A stretch of DNA of 64,000 bases from Nitrospirota bacterium (GTDB taxonomy: Bacteria; Nitrospirota; Thermodesulfovibrionia; Thermodesulfovibrionales; Dissulfurispiraceae). Of the stretch, positions 35,447 to 44,222 are shown one piece after another. The translations under genes and the position numbers were made by a program. Numbering within the stretch: the first letter of the stretch is position 1; each line of letters begins with the position of its first letter. The notes beneath the pieces are model-generated. The model saw only the letters and a list, made by a program, of their open reading frames with translations. It did no database searches and was not told the DNA's origin. The DNA is taken from assembly GCA_004321915.1 (NCBI GenBank), contig SCQE01000063.1, positions 1 to 64,000 on the forward strand, read 5' to 3'.

Positions 35447-36037
35447 CTACTCTTTTAGCATCTCAATTTCCAAGCTTATCGTCACTTCATCCCCAACCAA
35501 AACACCGCCTGTTTCTATTGCCTTGTTCCATGCCAAACCATAGTCCCGTCTGTTGATTTTTGTGGTTGCAGAAGCTCCTCTCCTGATTTTACCCCACGGA
35601 TCTTTAACGGGTTCTGTAAGGTTTTCGACATCAAGGACAACCTCACGGGTTATACCATGAATTGTGAGGTCGCCCGTAACTTTCAGGCGGTCCTTTCCCG
35701 CTGCCGCGATCTTTTTAGACACAAAGGTCATGGTCGGAAATACCGCTGCATCGAAAAAATCAGAACTCCGCAGATGATCGTCCCTCTTTTGGATACGCGT
35801 GTTTATGGAGGCTGTTTCTATAACAGTTTTAACGCTTGATTTTGCAATATCGGATTCATCCATCACAACCTTGCCAGAAAAGCGTTCGAACACACCTTTA
35901 ACATTAGTTATCATCATATGCCGGACAGAGAAACCTATAGTCGAGTGCTCCATGTCAATCTGCCACGTAGAGGCAAAAACAAAAGAAGGCGCCGCAAAAA
36001 CAAAAAACAACAGGGCCGGGACAAAAAGTTTTTTCAT
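35447..36037 (-). CDS. YceI family periplasmic protein
   Basis: 196 residues with a signal peptide (KKLFVPALLFFVFAAPSFVFA) and the YceI lipocalin-like fold: WQIDMEHSTIGFSVRHMMITNVKGVFERFSG-type start, LRSSDFFDAAVFPTMTF, VTGDLTIHGITREVVLDV and RRDYGLAWNKAIETGGVLVGDEVTI. It binds an isoprenoid or amphiphilic ligand in related proteins. Expressed alone, 20 bp downstream of sdhB on the same strand, so it may be the last gene of that operon. Confidence 0.92.
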   Translation of the reverse strand: MKKLFVPALLFFVFAAPSFVFASTWQIDMEHSTIGFSVRHMMITNVKGVFERFSGKVVMDESDIAKSSVKTVIETASINTRIQKRDDHLRSSDFFDAAVFPTMTFVSKKIAAAGKDRLKVTGDLTIHGITREVVLDVENLTEPVKDPWGKIRRGASATTKINRRDYGLAWNKAIETGGVLVGDEVTISLEIEMLKE

Positions 36038-36057
36038 GGTCTTTCTCCTGTCTGATT

Positions 36058-36813
36058 TTATAAAGCTTCTGACGGTTTTGCCAAAGATTTTATAAACTCG
36101 CGGTTAAGCTTTGCGATAAAAGAGACCTTGATGCCCTTGGGACATGCGGCCTGACATTCATAATGGTTGCTGCAGTTTCCGAAACCTTCCTTCATCATAG
36201 TCTCGGTCATAACGCAGACCCTTCGCGCTGCCTCGACACAACCTTGCGGCAACAGCGCGAGATGCGCCACTTTTGCGCTGACAAACAACATGGCCGAGCC
36301 ATTGGGACAGGCTGCAACACAGGCACCGCAGCCTATGCATTCGGCAGCGTCCATCGCCCTGTCGGAATCCGCCTTAGGAATCAATATGGCGTTGGCGTCC
36401 GGCACACCGCCGGTGCTTACGGAAACATACCCGCCCGATTGGATTATCCGGTCGAGAGCGCCCCTGTCAACAACTAAGTCCTTTATCACGGGGAATGCTT
36501 TGGCGCGCCATGGCTCTATGTAAATGGTGTCGCCATCCTTAAAATTTCTCATATGGAGCTGGCAAACGGTTGTCTTCTCCTGCGGCCCGTGCGCTGTGCC
36601 GTTTATGACCTGCGAACACATGCCGCAGATGCCTTCACGGCAGTCATGATCAAAGGCTATCGGCTCTATGCCCTTTTTAATCAGATCTTCGTTTACCACG
36701 TCCAACATTTCGAGGAACGACATGTCAGGGCTTATATCGCGGGCTTCATACTGCTGCAATCCCCCGCTGTCCGCAGGGCTTTTCTGCCTCCATACAAAAA
36801 GGGCAAGGTTCAT
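36058..36813 (-). CDS. sdhB: Succinate dehydrogenase/fumarate reductase iron-sulfur subunit
   Basis: 251 residues. The N-terminal [2Fe-2S] domain has [20 protein letters not shown]. The C-terminal domain has [17 protein letters not shown] and later [23 protein letters not shown], giving ligands for [4Fe-4S] and [3Fe-4S]. Electrons pass between the flavin of SdhA and the heme of SdhC. It overlaps sdhA by 1 bp. Confidence 0.94.
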   Translation of the reverse strand: MNLALFVWRQKSPADSGGLQQYEARDISPDMSFLEMLDVVNEDLIKKGIEPIAFDHDCREGICGMCSQVINGTAHGPQEKTTVCQLHMRNFKDGDTIYIEPWRAKAFPVIKDLVVDRGALDRIIQSGGYVSVSTGGVPDANAILIPKADSDRAMDAAECIGCGACVAACPNGSAMLFVSAKVAHLALLPQGCVEAARRVCVMTETMMKEGFGNCSNHYECQAACPKGIKVSFIAKLNREFIKSLAKPSEAL

Positions 36814-38726
36814 TATTTATAGCTCCTTACCGCAAGGTGGACATTCTCGAATTCGAGCGGCTCTTTGTGCAGCTCAGGCCCTTTGCCTTCGCCCCTGAAC
36901 TCCCATGCAGCAACATATCTGAAGTTTTCATCATCTCTCTTTGCCTCGCCGTCAGGCATCTGGTATTCGGTGCGGAAATGCCCACCGCACGACTCTTTGC
37001 GCTGCATCGCATCTAAAACAAAGAGCTCCGCAAACTCAAGGAAATCGGCCACACGTCCCGCCTTCTCAAGCTCCTGATTCAGCTCTGTTCCGGTCCCGGT
37101 AACCTTAACATTCTGTGAAAATTCGGCCTTAAGCTGAGGGATCAATTCGAGCGCTTTTTTAAGACCCTCTTCACTGCGCGCCATCCCGGCATGCTCCCAC
37201 ATTATGCGTCCAAGTTCCCGATGAAATTCATTCACGGTTTTTCTGCCGTTTATCGAAAGCATCCGGCGGGTGAGGTTTTCGGTATCCTCTTTCGACTTTT
37301 TGAACTCAGAATGTTCGGGGCTTGCCGTGCCGGGCTTTGTGCGTGCCAGATAATCGGCGATCGTATAAGGAATAATGAAATATCCGTCCGCAAGACCCTG
37401 CATAAGAGCGCTTGCGCCCAAACGGTTTGCACCGTGGTCGGAGAAATTCGCTTCGCCCAAAACAAAGAGTCCGGGTATGTTGCTCTGGAGATTGTAGTCA
37501 ACCCACAGCCCGCCCATCGTATAGTGCGGCGCAGGATAAATGCGCATAGGCTGTTCATAGGCATCTTCGTCCGTTATTTTTTTATACATGTCAAAGAGAT
37601 TGCCATAGCGTTCCTGAATTTTTTCTTTGCTGAACCGCTTTATCGCATCGCCGAAATCAAGATAAACGCCCCTGTTTCCGGGCCCTACCCCCCTGCCTTC
37701 GTCGCAAACCTCTTTTGCGGCCCGTGATGAAATGTCGCGGGGCGCAAGGTTCCCGAAACTTGGGTATTTGCGCTCAAGATAGTAGTCGCGCTCGTCTTCG
37801 GGTATTTCGGACGGATGTCTTGTATCGCCTTGTTTTTTAGGGGCCCATACCCTTCCGTCATTCCTCAGGGATTCGGACATCAGCGTCAGCTTTGATTGAT
37901 GGTCGCCTGTTACCGGAATGCAGGTGGGGTGTATCTGCGTAAAGCAGGGATTGGCAAAATATGCGCCTTTCTTATATGCCCTGTAAATGGCGGTGGTGTT
38001 GCTTCCCATCGCATTTGTCGATAGATAAAAAACATTCGAGTATCCGCCTGTGCAGAGGCATACGGCATCCGCCGCATGCGAGCGGATCTCTCCGGACACA
38101 AGGTCCCTTACCGTTATGCCTTTTGCCTCGCCGTTTACTATCACGAGATCCAGCATCTCTGTGCGCGGATAAAGCTTCACAGAGCCTGCATGTATCTGCC
38201 TCGAAAGCGCAGAATACGCGCCGAGCAGCAACTGCTGGCCCGTCTGGCCGCGGGCATAAAAAGTGCGCGAAACCTGCGCGCCGCCGAACGAGCGGTTTTC
38301 CAGATATCCGGCATAATCGCGGGCAAAGGGCACACCCTGCGCCACGCATTGGTCAATTATCTGGTTGCTGACAGCCGCAAGGCGGTAAACATTCGCCTCC
38401 CTCGCCCTGAAATCGCCGCCCTTGATCGTGTCGTAAAAAAGGCGGTAGATGTTGTCGCCGTCATTAGGATAGTTTTTTGCCGCGTTTATCCCGCCCTGTG
38501 CCGCTATGCTGTGCGCCCTGCGGCCGCTGTCCTGATAGCAGAAGGCCTCGACCTGATATCCGAGTTCGCCGAGCGTTGCGGCGGCGGAAGCTCCGGCAAG
38601 ACCCGTACCGACTACAATAATTTTATATTTGCGTTTGTTCGAAGGGTTTACAAGCTTTAGTTCCTGCCTGTGCTTGTCCCATTTAAGCGGAAGCTGGCCT
38701 GAAGGGCATTTGCCGTCGAGTATCAT
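36813..38726 (-). CDS. sdhA: Succinate dehydrogenase/fumarate reductase flavoprotein subunit
   Basis: 637 residues: FAD-binding [19 protein letters not shown], the covalent-FAD histidine motif [20 protein letters not shown], the substrate-site HPTCIP segment, [26 protein letters not shown] and the C-terminal CGGHFRTE motif. The length and motifs match the B-type (B. subtilis/Wolinella-like) enzyme. Direction of catalysis (succinate oxidation or fumarate reduction) cannot be told from sequence. Confidence 0.95.
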   Translation of the reverse strand: MILDGKCPSGQLPLKWDKHRQELKLVNPSNKRKYKIIVVGTGLAGASAAATLGELGYQVEAFCYQDSGRRAHSIAAQGGINAAKNYPNDGDNIYRLFYDTIKGGDFRAREANVYRLAAVSNQIIDQCVAQGVPFARDYAGYLENRSFGGAQVSRTFYARGQTGQQLLLGAYSALSRQIHAGSVKLYPRTEMLDLVIVNGEAKGITVRDLVSGEIRSHAADAVCLCTGGYSNVFYLSTNAMGSNTTAIYRAYKKGAYFANPCFTQIHPTCIPVTGDHQSKLTLMSESLRNDGRVWAPKKQGDTRHPSEIPEDERDYYLERKYPSFGNLAPRDISSRAAKEVCDEGRGVGPGNRGVYLDFGDAIKRFSKEKIQERYGNLFDMYKKITDEDAYEQPMRIYPAPHYTMGGLWVDYNLQSNIPGLFVLGEANFSDHGANRLGASALMQGLADGYFIIPYTIADYLARTKPGTASPEHSEFKKSKEDTENLTRRMLSINGRKTVNEFHRELGRIMWEHAGMARSEEGLKKALELIPQLKAEFSQNVKVTGTGTELNQELEKAGRVADFLEFAELFVLDAMQRKESCGGHFRTEYQMPDGEAKRDDENFRYVAAWEFRGEGKGPELHKEPLEFENVHLAVRSYK

Positions 38727-38730
38727 ATCC

Positions 38731-39381
38731 TTACCTTACAGCCCCGAGCAGGATAAACAGAGGAATGGAAGAATATCCTCCAAAAAGAACCAGAGAAATT
38801 ATCACCGCTGATTTCATAATGAAAGGCATAGCAGCCTCAGAATTCAAGCCGAGCGTTTGAAAAGAACTCTGGATGCCGTGGCTGAGATGGTAAAATAAAG
38901 CTGTAATTGAAGCAACATAAACCAGAACCACAGGCAAAGAACTAAAGCCCTGCACCACCATTCCGAAAACATCCGGCCGCGAAAAAAGGTCTCTGCCGGG
39001 GACTCCCGAAAATGTGAACTGGATCAGATGGTACAAGAGGAATGCGGCAATAGCACTACCGGTCCATATCATGTTTTTTGATGCAAAGGTGGCTTTCTGG
39101 GTTTTCGTCACGGCATAGGCTTGCGGTTTAGCCGCCCTGTTTTCGAGCGTGATTATTGCCCCGTAAAAAACATGAAGCGTAAGAGCAGCAAGCATTATAA
39201 GCCTGAAAGACCAGACGAGAAGCGGCAAGGAATGAAGTCGCTCGGCATAACTGTTAAGCGCGCCTGAATAGACCGTAAAGTTTCCGAGCAGGTGCATGAC
39301 AACAAAGGCTATCAATGCCTGCCCGCTCAATGCCATAAGATTTTTTCTTCCTACAGTACTGCTGAAGAGTCGCATACCCAT
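38731..39381 (-). CDS. sdhC: SdhC/FrdC-type cytochrome b558 subunit
   Basis: 216 residues, five TM helices, with His residues in the helices ([50 protein letters not shown]) that would bind two hemes b, as in B-type SQR/QFR with one membrane subunit. It is the first gene of sdhCAB. Start ATG at 39381 matches the family N-terminus ([15 protein letters not shown]). Confidence 0.92.
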   Translation of the reverse strand: MGMRLFSSTVGRKNLMALSGQALIAFVVMHLLGNFTVYSGALNSYAERLHSLPLLVWSFRLIMLAALTLHVFYGAIITLENRAAKPQAYAVTKTQKATFASKNMIWTGSAIAAFLLYHLIQFTFSGVPGRDLFSRPDVFGMVVQGFSSLPVVLVYVASITALFYHLSHGIQSSFQTLGLNSEAAMPFIMKSAVIISLVLFGGYSSIPLFILLGAVR

Positions 39382-39426
39382 CCCCTCAAATCACAACTGT
39401 TTTAATTTTATCATATCGGATTGGTT

Positions 39427-39612
39427 TCATACTTTTAAAATGTTATCCAATTTTTCGACTTCTTCGTGCGGAATGCCTTTGCCTTCATCCAATTCCTTCA
39501 AGCCTGCGTCAACCTGTAGCTTGAAGTATAATTCAGCCATAATATCGTCAACGCTAATCTCTTCAGGAAGCGAATTGATCATTTGTATTACCTGTTCTTT
39601 TACCCCGGACAT
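39427..39612 (-). CDS. Orphan antitoxin-like small protein
   Basis: 61 residues: KEQVIQMINSLPEEISVDDIMAELYFKLQVDAGLKELDEGKGIPHEEV, the pattern of small antitoxins paired with ParE/RelE toxins (a LPE..S.DDIM.ELY core, then a helix with E-E-G). No toxin gene is adjacent. It is clearly related to the neighbour at 39673-39852. Confidence 0.75.
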   Translation of the reverse strand: MSGVKEQVIQMINSLPEEISVDDIMAELYFKLQVDAGLKELDEGKGIPHEEVEKLDNILKV

Positions 39613-39672
39613 AATGCACCTCCGTGATTATTTATTCTCTTTTAATGGGCAGTGAACCTATATCTGACCACT

Positions 39673-39852
39673 TTACCACGACTGCATTTCTCTTTTTAAA
39701 TCTTCAATAGAAATAGTTTCCCCACGCTCTACTGCCTCTCTGCCTTTTTTTACCTTGTCAACAACATAAAGCTCATACATTATGTCGTCAAGGCTTGAGG
39801 TCTCAGGCAGATTTGAAAATACCCTGATAGCTTCCTGTTTTAAAGTGTCCAT
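39673..39852 (-). CDS. Second orphan antitoxin-like small protein
   Basis: 59 residues with a perfect AGGAGG before the ATG at 39852. The sequence runs MDTLKQEAIRVFSNLPETSS, LDDIMYELYVVDKVKKGREA, VERGETISIEDLKREMQSW. It shares the LPE..S.DDIM.ELY core and the E-x-G..I..E layout with the gene at 39427-39612, so the two are paralogues. No toxin gene follows. Confidence 0.72.
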   Translation of the reverse strand: MDTLKQEAIRVFSNLPETSSLDDIMYELYVVDKVKKGREAVERGETISIEDLKREMQSW

Positions 39853-40042
39853 AGCGCGCCTCCTTCGCTTAAGGTAACTGTTAATATTTTATCACGGCAT
39901 GGTTGCATGAGACCTATGCTTTTAACGGTCGCTGACCCTAATTCCCCGTCTTGAATATTGTATTGTAAGACCTGACCCTGCGGCCTTTGCCCGAGAAAAT
40001 CAGCCGGCGCAGCGACGGGCTATATTGCTTTTGTTAGCTTGT
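39853..40042. other. Intergenic stretch with possible mobile-element remnant
   Basis: 190 bp without a gene. On the minus strand it reads GGGTCAGGTCTTACAATACA... followed by GGGTCAGCGACC, wording typical of sequence left beside transposase and REP-associated elements in related genomes. No open reading frame or complete inverted repeat was seen. Remnant status is a guess. Confidence 0.25.
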
Positions 40043-41095
40043 TTAAAATGGCCTTACCTCTGCAAGTCCAAGCAATCTATATTGTGAAGAAAGTAAGTTG
40101 TTTGCTCGATTTTTGGCTTCTTCCAGCATTATAGAATAGGTCCAAAACGTTATGCCACCATATTTCGTATTGATAAGACGCTCTTTGTCCTCAACCCCTC
40201 TTCCTATTATGACCATTCGTTCCTTTGCGCCAGTCATAAAATTATATTCCCCAAATGCATTTCGCATGGGATCATTTTCAACAAATTGAACCCACTCTGA
40301 TATTTGTTGGCTAGCATGATTAGCTTGTGCAGTTAGGTCATAATTTTTTGTAAACACATTGTGAACAGGGGATTCCAATTCTACGAATATGGACGGAAGC
40401 CCCTGTTCTCTTTCTAAGATAAAGTCAGCTTTTCTTGTTTCGTTGCCAAGATAAAGCTTATGTTCAAAAAGACACCGCTTGTGACTTGGGAGCAATATGT
40501 TCTTATGCTCATTTACGAATCTATGTATTCTCCTTTCAAGAAATGCTTTTCTTTTAATAATTGCGTGAAACTTTTCAAATACTTTTCTGGTTTCTTGCAC
40601 GTAGTTTTTGTTTTTTCCAAGACCTTCTTTAGCATTATTCCAAATGTTAATTGCTTCTGTTTTGGCCTTTGCAATATCGAAACTCTCAAAAAAGCCGGAC
40701 GATCTCCCCAAACCAATCATAAACCTATTATCTAAAACCGGCACAGCAAGAGGATTACCACTTTCAACAACTGACATATCTGCCATCATAATGAAGCTAT
40801 TGTCTGGTTCTTTGTTTGGAAGCTTGCCATCATAATGCATCGGTGCAATAACATCACTAACATCATTGATTGTTCTAATTGTCTTTATAACAACCCTATC
40901 TTCTTCAAGTTTGTCATCTGGCATGATTTTTATAGCTACACCTTCGTTGTCTTCAGTGACGCCAATAAATATATTTCTCTTTTGTAGAACCCAACTGGGC
41001 AGTCCAGACAACTGTCCTTCTTCATGACTTGAAAGCATATCTAAGCTACTATCAATAGATATGAGATACTGAATAATCGTTTGCTCATAATTCAT
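40043..41095 (-). CDS. Shedu-like DUF4263 anti-phage nuclease candidate
   Basis: 350 residues. The C-terminal part (about 185-345) is DUF4263/SduA-like, a PD-(D/E)XK nuclease fold: KADFILER (D224), then FVELESPVHNVFTKNYDLT (E239, E241) and a helix with QANHASQQISEW. ELE stands where many nucleases have ExK. The N-terminal about 180 residues have no family I recognise; such N-termini vary among Shedu proteins and sense the trigger. Single gene, AAGGAA before the ATG, in a low-GC accessory stretch. Defence role inferred from the family. Confidence 0.75.
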   Translation of the reverse strand: MNYEQTIIQYLISIDSSLDMLSSHEEGQLSGLPSWVLQKRNIFIGVTEDNEGVAIKIMPDDKLEEDRVVIKTIRTINDVSDVIAPMHYDGKLPNKEPDNSFIMMADMSVVESGNPLAVPVLDNRFMIGLGRSSGFFESFDIAKAKTEAINIWNNAKEGLGKNKNYVQETRKVFEKFHAIIKRKAFLERRIHRFVNEHKNILLPSHKRCLFEHKLYLGNETRKADFILEREQGLPSIFVELESPVHNVFTKNYDLTAQANHASQQISEWVQFVENDPMRNAFGEYNFMTGAKERMVIIGRGVEDKERLINTKYGGITFWTYSIMLEEAKNRANNLLSSQYRLLGLAEVRPF

Positions 41096-41108
41096 GTAAT
41101 TTAGATAT

Positions 41109-41165
41109 TCCTTTCATTCGCGCCGCGCTTCGCGGCTCGAACCAGTTATTATCTCGTTGGAATTT
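41109..41165. other. Hairpin upstream of the Shedu-like gene
   Basis: GCCGCG-CTT-CGCGGC (within 41121-41138) lies in otherwise AT-rich DNA before the Shedu-like start. It might be a boundary palindrome of the mobile segment or a terminator for upstream transcription. Too little is present to call an attC or IS end. Confidence 0.3.
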
Positions 41166-41195
41166 TATTAGGGACACATCCCAGATTTATCACTA

Positions 41196-41513
41196 TTAAG
41201 TCCTTCCGTCCCATTTTTCTTCTATAACTTCGGCTGACACTATGCCTGCGGAATAGGTTGTTACCTGATCTTTCGTCAACTGCATATTTTTTACTTCGGT
41301 CTCGCTTACAAGATATGTCCCTAACTCTTCAAGCAGAAGCCTTTTGACCATCTTAAGCGCAAGCGTTCTGCTTGAGTGTCTGCTGTCAAAGTCGCTCGCC
41401 TGATAGGTATATTCTTTTGTGAAGGTTTTTACTTCGCCAAAGGCAGGCGCGGCAATAAGCAGGAATAATAAAAGCGTCAGCGATAATTTAAAGAGAAAAT
41501 TGCATTGCCTCAT
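41196..41513 (-). pseudogene. Truncated secreted protein (FlgT/LPP20-like N-terminal part)
   Basis: 105 codons: signal peptide (FKLSLTLLLFLLIAAPAFG), then FTKEYTYQASDFDSRHSSRT, LALKMVKRLLLEELGTYLVS and ending KWDGRT. Full-length relatives continue after the WDG..Y segment for several hundred residues. Here TAA TAG follow at once and DNA resembling element ends comes next. I read it as the 5' fragment of a larger envelope gene cut by rearrangement. The family placement is from memory of similar proteins. Confidence 0.6.
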
Positions 41514-41578
41514 ACAGCCTCCCCTGCTTAGAACAATAAGAAATTATGCCACTTCCACGCCTAAAGGTAAAGGGAAAA

Positions 41579-41630
41579 GTACCATTTTCTGAAACAACGA
41601 TTGCTTCGAGACTTCGTTCCAGCCGAACAT
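41579..41630. repeat. Degenerate dispersed repeat, copy 2
   Basis: GTACCATTTTCTGAAACAACG then ATTGCTTCGAGACTTCGTTCC matches the repeat near 811-850 with scattered changes. Like that copy, it lies beside a toxin-antitoxin operon, here vapBC. Confidence 0.5.
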
Positions 41631-41680
41631 TATGCGCTAAGTCCGATAATATGCGTCTTTTCTTGTTTTGCGCTATTTTT

Positions 41681-41709
41681 ACACATTATATTGTGTTATA
41701 ATTATGTGT
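41681..41709 (+). promoter_or_regulatory. Promoter/operator region of vapBC
   Basis: TATAAT at 41697-41702 lies inside an inverted repeat ACACAT (41681-41686)/ATGTGT (41704-41709) whose inner bases TATA...TATA also pair. This is where VapB would be expected to bind and autorepress. No convincing -35 seen. GGAGGTG then leads to the ATG at 41725. Confidence 0.5.
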
Positions 41710-41724
41710 AGCTGGAGGTGTGAA

Positions 41725-41922
41725 ATGGCAACAAATCTTGCGCTGGACGACAGTTTGATTACCGAAGCCCTAAAGGTGGGACGCCACAAAACCAAGAAAG
41801 AAGCCGTGACTATTGCGTTAAAAGAATACATCGCAAGGAAAAAACAGGCAGAGGTTATTGATATGTTCGGCAAAGTCATTTTCGATAAAGACTACGACTA
41901 TAAGAAGGCCCGCACAAGATGA
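41725..41922 (+). CDS. vapB: VapB-type RHH antitoxin
   Basis: 65 residues of the VapB type common with PIN toxins: MATNLALDDSLITEALKVG, then KTKKEAVTIALKEYIARKKQ (ribbon-helix-helix) and an acidic/aromatic tail (MFGKVIFDKDYDYKKAR) that binds the toxin. ATG at 41725 has GGAGGTG upstream. It overlaps vapC by 4 bp (ATGA). Confidence 0.9.
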   Translation: MATNLALDDSLITEALKVGRHKTKKEAVTIALKEYIARKKQAEVIDMFGKVIFDKDYDYKKARTR

Positions 41923-42311
41923 AGGTTCTTATCGACACCTGTGTCTGGTCTAATGTTCTCAGGCATAAGTCTTCAGATCCGGCTATAGCAGAAAAGGTTA
42001 TAAAGCTTATAAAAAACGGCTCTGTCGTTATGATCGGACCGATAAGGCAGGAGCTGCTGTCAGGCATATCGGATGCCGCGCAGTTCTCAAATGTAAAAGA
42101 CAAATTAGCCGCGTTTGAGGATATACCGCTTGAAAGCGATCATTTTATCAAGGCTGCGGAATTCAGCAACACATGCAGAAAAAAGGGAGTTCAGGGATCA
42201 ACAATAGATTTTCTTATCTGTGCTGTTTCGGCAATCGAAAACCTTATTGTTTTTACAACCGACAAAGACTTTGTTAACTACAAAAAATATCTGCCGATAA
42301 AGCTGCTTTAA
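41919..42311 (+). CDS. vapC: VapC-type PIN-domain toxin
   Basis: 130 residues. The four PIN-domain acidic residues are visible: LIDTCVWSN (Asp), GPIRQELLSG (Glu), STIDFLICA (Asp) and TTDKDF (Asp). It is a probable site-specific RNase (tRNA or rRNA). Translation is coupled to vapB by the ATGA overlap, and its own TAA overlaps the alkD ATG (TAATG). Confidence 0.92.
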   Translation: MKVLIDTCVWSNVLRHKSSDPAIAEKVIKLIKNGSVVMIGPIRQELLSGISDAAQFSNVKDKLAAFEDIPLESDHFIKAAEFSNTCRKKGVQGSTIDFLICAVSAIENLIVFTTDKDFVNYKKYLPIKLL

Positions 42312-43030
42312 TGATAGGTTCAGCGACGGCCCAAGAAATCTGTAGATCGCTTCAAAAACTTGGCAATGAGGAGATAGCCGCTCATTCGCAGGGTTTTTTC
42401 AAAACCGGCAGAGGCGAATACGCAGAGGGCGACAAGTTTCTTGGAATCCGTGTGCCAGTGCTCAGAAAAGAGGCGCAAAGATATAAAAACCTCTCTCTAA
42501 AAGAAACCGTTGTCCTTCTTAAATCCCGCTTTCATGAGGCGCGCCTGCTTGCCCTATTCATCCTCATAAAAAAATTCTTGGCAGGCAGCGACAAACAAAA
42601 ATCCGAAATTTATGGGCTTTATCTGAAAAATATGAAACATATAAACAACTGGGATCTGGTTGACTGCTCTGCGCCCTACATTGTCGGCATGCATCTCGAA
42701 GAAGAAAAAAGAGGGATTCTTTATACGCTTGCCGGATCGAACAGCCTTTGGGAGCGCAGGACCGCAATAATTGCAACCTTCCACCTTATCAGGGAAAATG
42801 ATTTTAGCGATGCCCTTGCAATATCCGAAATCCTGCTCGGAGACAAAGAAGACCTGATTCATAAAGCGGTGGGCTGGATGCTCCGTGAAGTTGGCAAACG
42901 CGACGTAGAAATCTTAAAAAGTTTTTTGAAAAAATATTATGAAGAAATGCCTCGCACTATGCTGAGGTATGCTATCGAAAGATTCCCCGAAAAAGAACGC
43001 AAGGCGTATCTTCAGGGAACATTGAAATAA
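42311..43030 (+). CDS. alkD: AlkD-like DNA alkylation repair protein
   Basis: 239 residues of HEAT-like helical repeats: KFLGIRVPVLRKEAQRYKNL, SRFHEARLLALFILIKKF, NNWDLVDCSAPYIVGM, SLWERRTAIIATFHLI, IHKAVGWMLREVGKRD and RTMLRYAIERFPEKER, the last four being AlkD signatures with the catalytic-cleft Trp and Asp. It excises bulky or charged alkylated bases. It starts in the vapC stop codon, so it seems part of that transcript. Confidence 0.92.
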   Translation: MIGSATAQEICRSLQKLGNEEIAAHSQGFFKTGRGEYAEGDKFLGIRVPVLRKEAQRYKNLSLKETVVLLKSRFHEARLLALFILIKKFLAGSDKQKSEIYGLYLKNMKHINNWDLVDCSAPYIVGMHLEEEKRGILYTLAGSNSLWERRTAIIATFHLIRENDFSDALAISEILLGDKEDLIHKAVGWMLREVGKRDVEILKSFLKKYYEEMPRTMLRYAIERFPEKERKAYLQGTLK

Positions 43031-44191
43031 TTACGCCGCTGTCTTCTTTTTCTTCTCTGCGGCGAGCCTTAATACTTCGGCTGTGTTGAAAGTCCCCTCA
43101 ATCGCCTGAACCGGACACTTGGCAGTGCAGATGCCGCAGCCGATGCACTTAGACTGATTGACTTCATGTTTTTTCTTCGGCTCTCCGCTTATGGCATCCA
43201 TCGGGCAGACTTTTTTGCAAGACTGGCAGCCGATGCATTTGTCTGTGATAACAGCCTTCGGCCTTGCAGGGATTAGATCAACTATCGCTTTTGTGGGACA
43301 TTTGGATACGCAGAGTCCGCATACCCTGCATTTATCAAGGTCTATGCGCGAAAGATTCTTATCGACTTTAGGCGCGTCAAACGGACAGACCTTTACACAG
43401 ATACCGCAGGCAATGCAGCCTATCCGGCAGTTCTTCTTTGTATCAACGCCCTTGTCTTTTGAGTGGCATGAAACAAGCACTGCTTTGGATGCCGGCAGCA
43501 CTTCAATTACTTTCTTGGGGCAGGCAGCTTCGCACTTCCGGCAACCTGTGCATTTGGTAATATCAACAACAGGCAATTTGTTATCACTCATCGTTATTGC
43601 GCCGAAAGGACAGACCCGTTCGCATGTTCCGTAACCCAGACAGCCATATACGCAGGACTTGTCTCCGCCTCCGGCAAGCACTGCTGCGCGGCAGTCCTGT
43701 ACGCCTTCGTAGTTAAACCTTCTCTGAGAGAGGCTATGGCCGCCCTGACACATTATTCTTGCGAACTGAGGTTCTTTTATTTCGGCCTTTTTGCCGGTTA
43801 TCAACGCAACCGCCTCGGCGCCTTTTGCGCCCGCAGGGGTGCAAAGATTAGGCGCCACATCCGGATTGTTCACAACCGCCTCAGCATACTGTTCGCAGCC
43901 CGCATAACCGCAAGCGCCGCAGTGGGCGTGGGCAAGCACATCCTTCACCTGTTCGACCCTCGGATCTATCTGGACAGAAAATCTTTTTGCTGCAAACGCA
44001 AGCCCTATACCGAATACTGCTCCAATACCCGCAAGAAATACGAGCGTCCATTTTATGAGAGGCACTATATCAATCGTCTCGCGCGCCTCAACCCCGCCGC
44101 CTACGCCCGCAAGCGGGACCAAGAACTGGGTCAAGTCCATTCCCTGCAACAGGCCGATTATGTCTAAAATCAGCTTTTGAATCTCGTACAT
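43031..44191 (-). CDS. rnfB: RnfB subunit with six ferredoxin-type motifs
   Basis: 386 residues, longer than the about 190-280 of most RnfB. A TM helix (about 47-68) precedes the Fe-S domain with HCGACGYAGCEQYAEAV and a later Cys. Six CxxCxxCxxxC(P)-type motifs follow: CLGYGTCERVCP, CTGCRKCEAACP, CIACGICVKVCP, CRVCGLCVSKCP, CIGCQSCKKVCP and CIGCGICTAKCP. That gives up to seven [4Fe-4S] clusters. It is the last gene of rnfCDGEAB and would take electrons from ferredoxin. Confidence 0.93.
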   Translation of the reverse strand: MYEIQKLILDIIGLLQGMDLTQFLVPLAGVGGGVEARETIDIVPLIKWTLVFLAGIGAVFGIGLAFAAKRFSVQIDPRVEQVKDVLAHAHCGACGYAGCEQYAEAVVNNPDVAPNLCTPAGAKGAEAVALITGKKAEIKEPQFARIMCQGGHSLSQRRFNYEGVQDCRAAVLAGGGDKSCVYGCLGYGTCERVCPFGAITMSDNKLPVVDITKCTGCRKCEAACPKKVIEVLPASKAVLVSCHSKDKGVDTKKNCRIGCIACGICVKVCPFDAPKVDKNLSRIDLDKCRVCGLCVSKCPTKAIVDLIPARPKAVITDKCIGCQSCKKVCPMDAISGEPKKKHEVNQSKCIGCGICTAKCPVQAIEGTFNTAEVLRLAAEKKKKTAA

Positions 44192-44222
44192 TTAGTTAAA
44201 CCTCCAAAGACGGAAGAAAGTT

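Noticed and set aside
39920-41165. Integron-like attC sites around the Shedu-like gene
   Set aside because: Hairpin and GTTAGC-like wording occur on both sides, but neither has the full R/L box arrangement, and there is no integrase.
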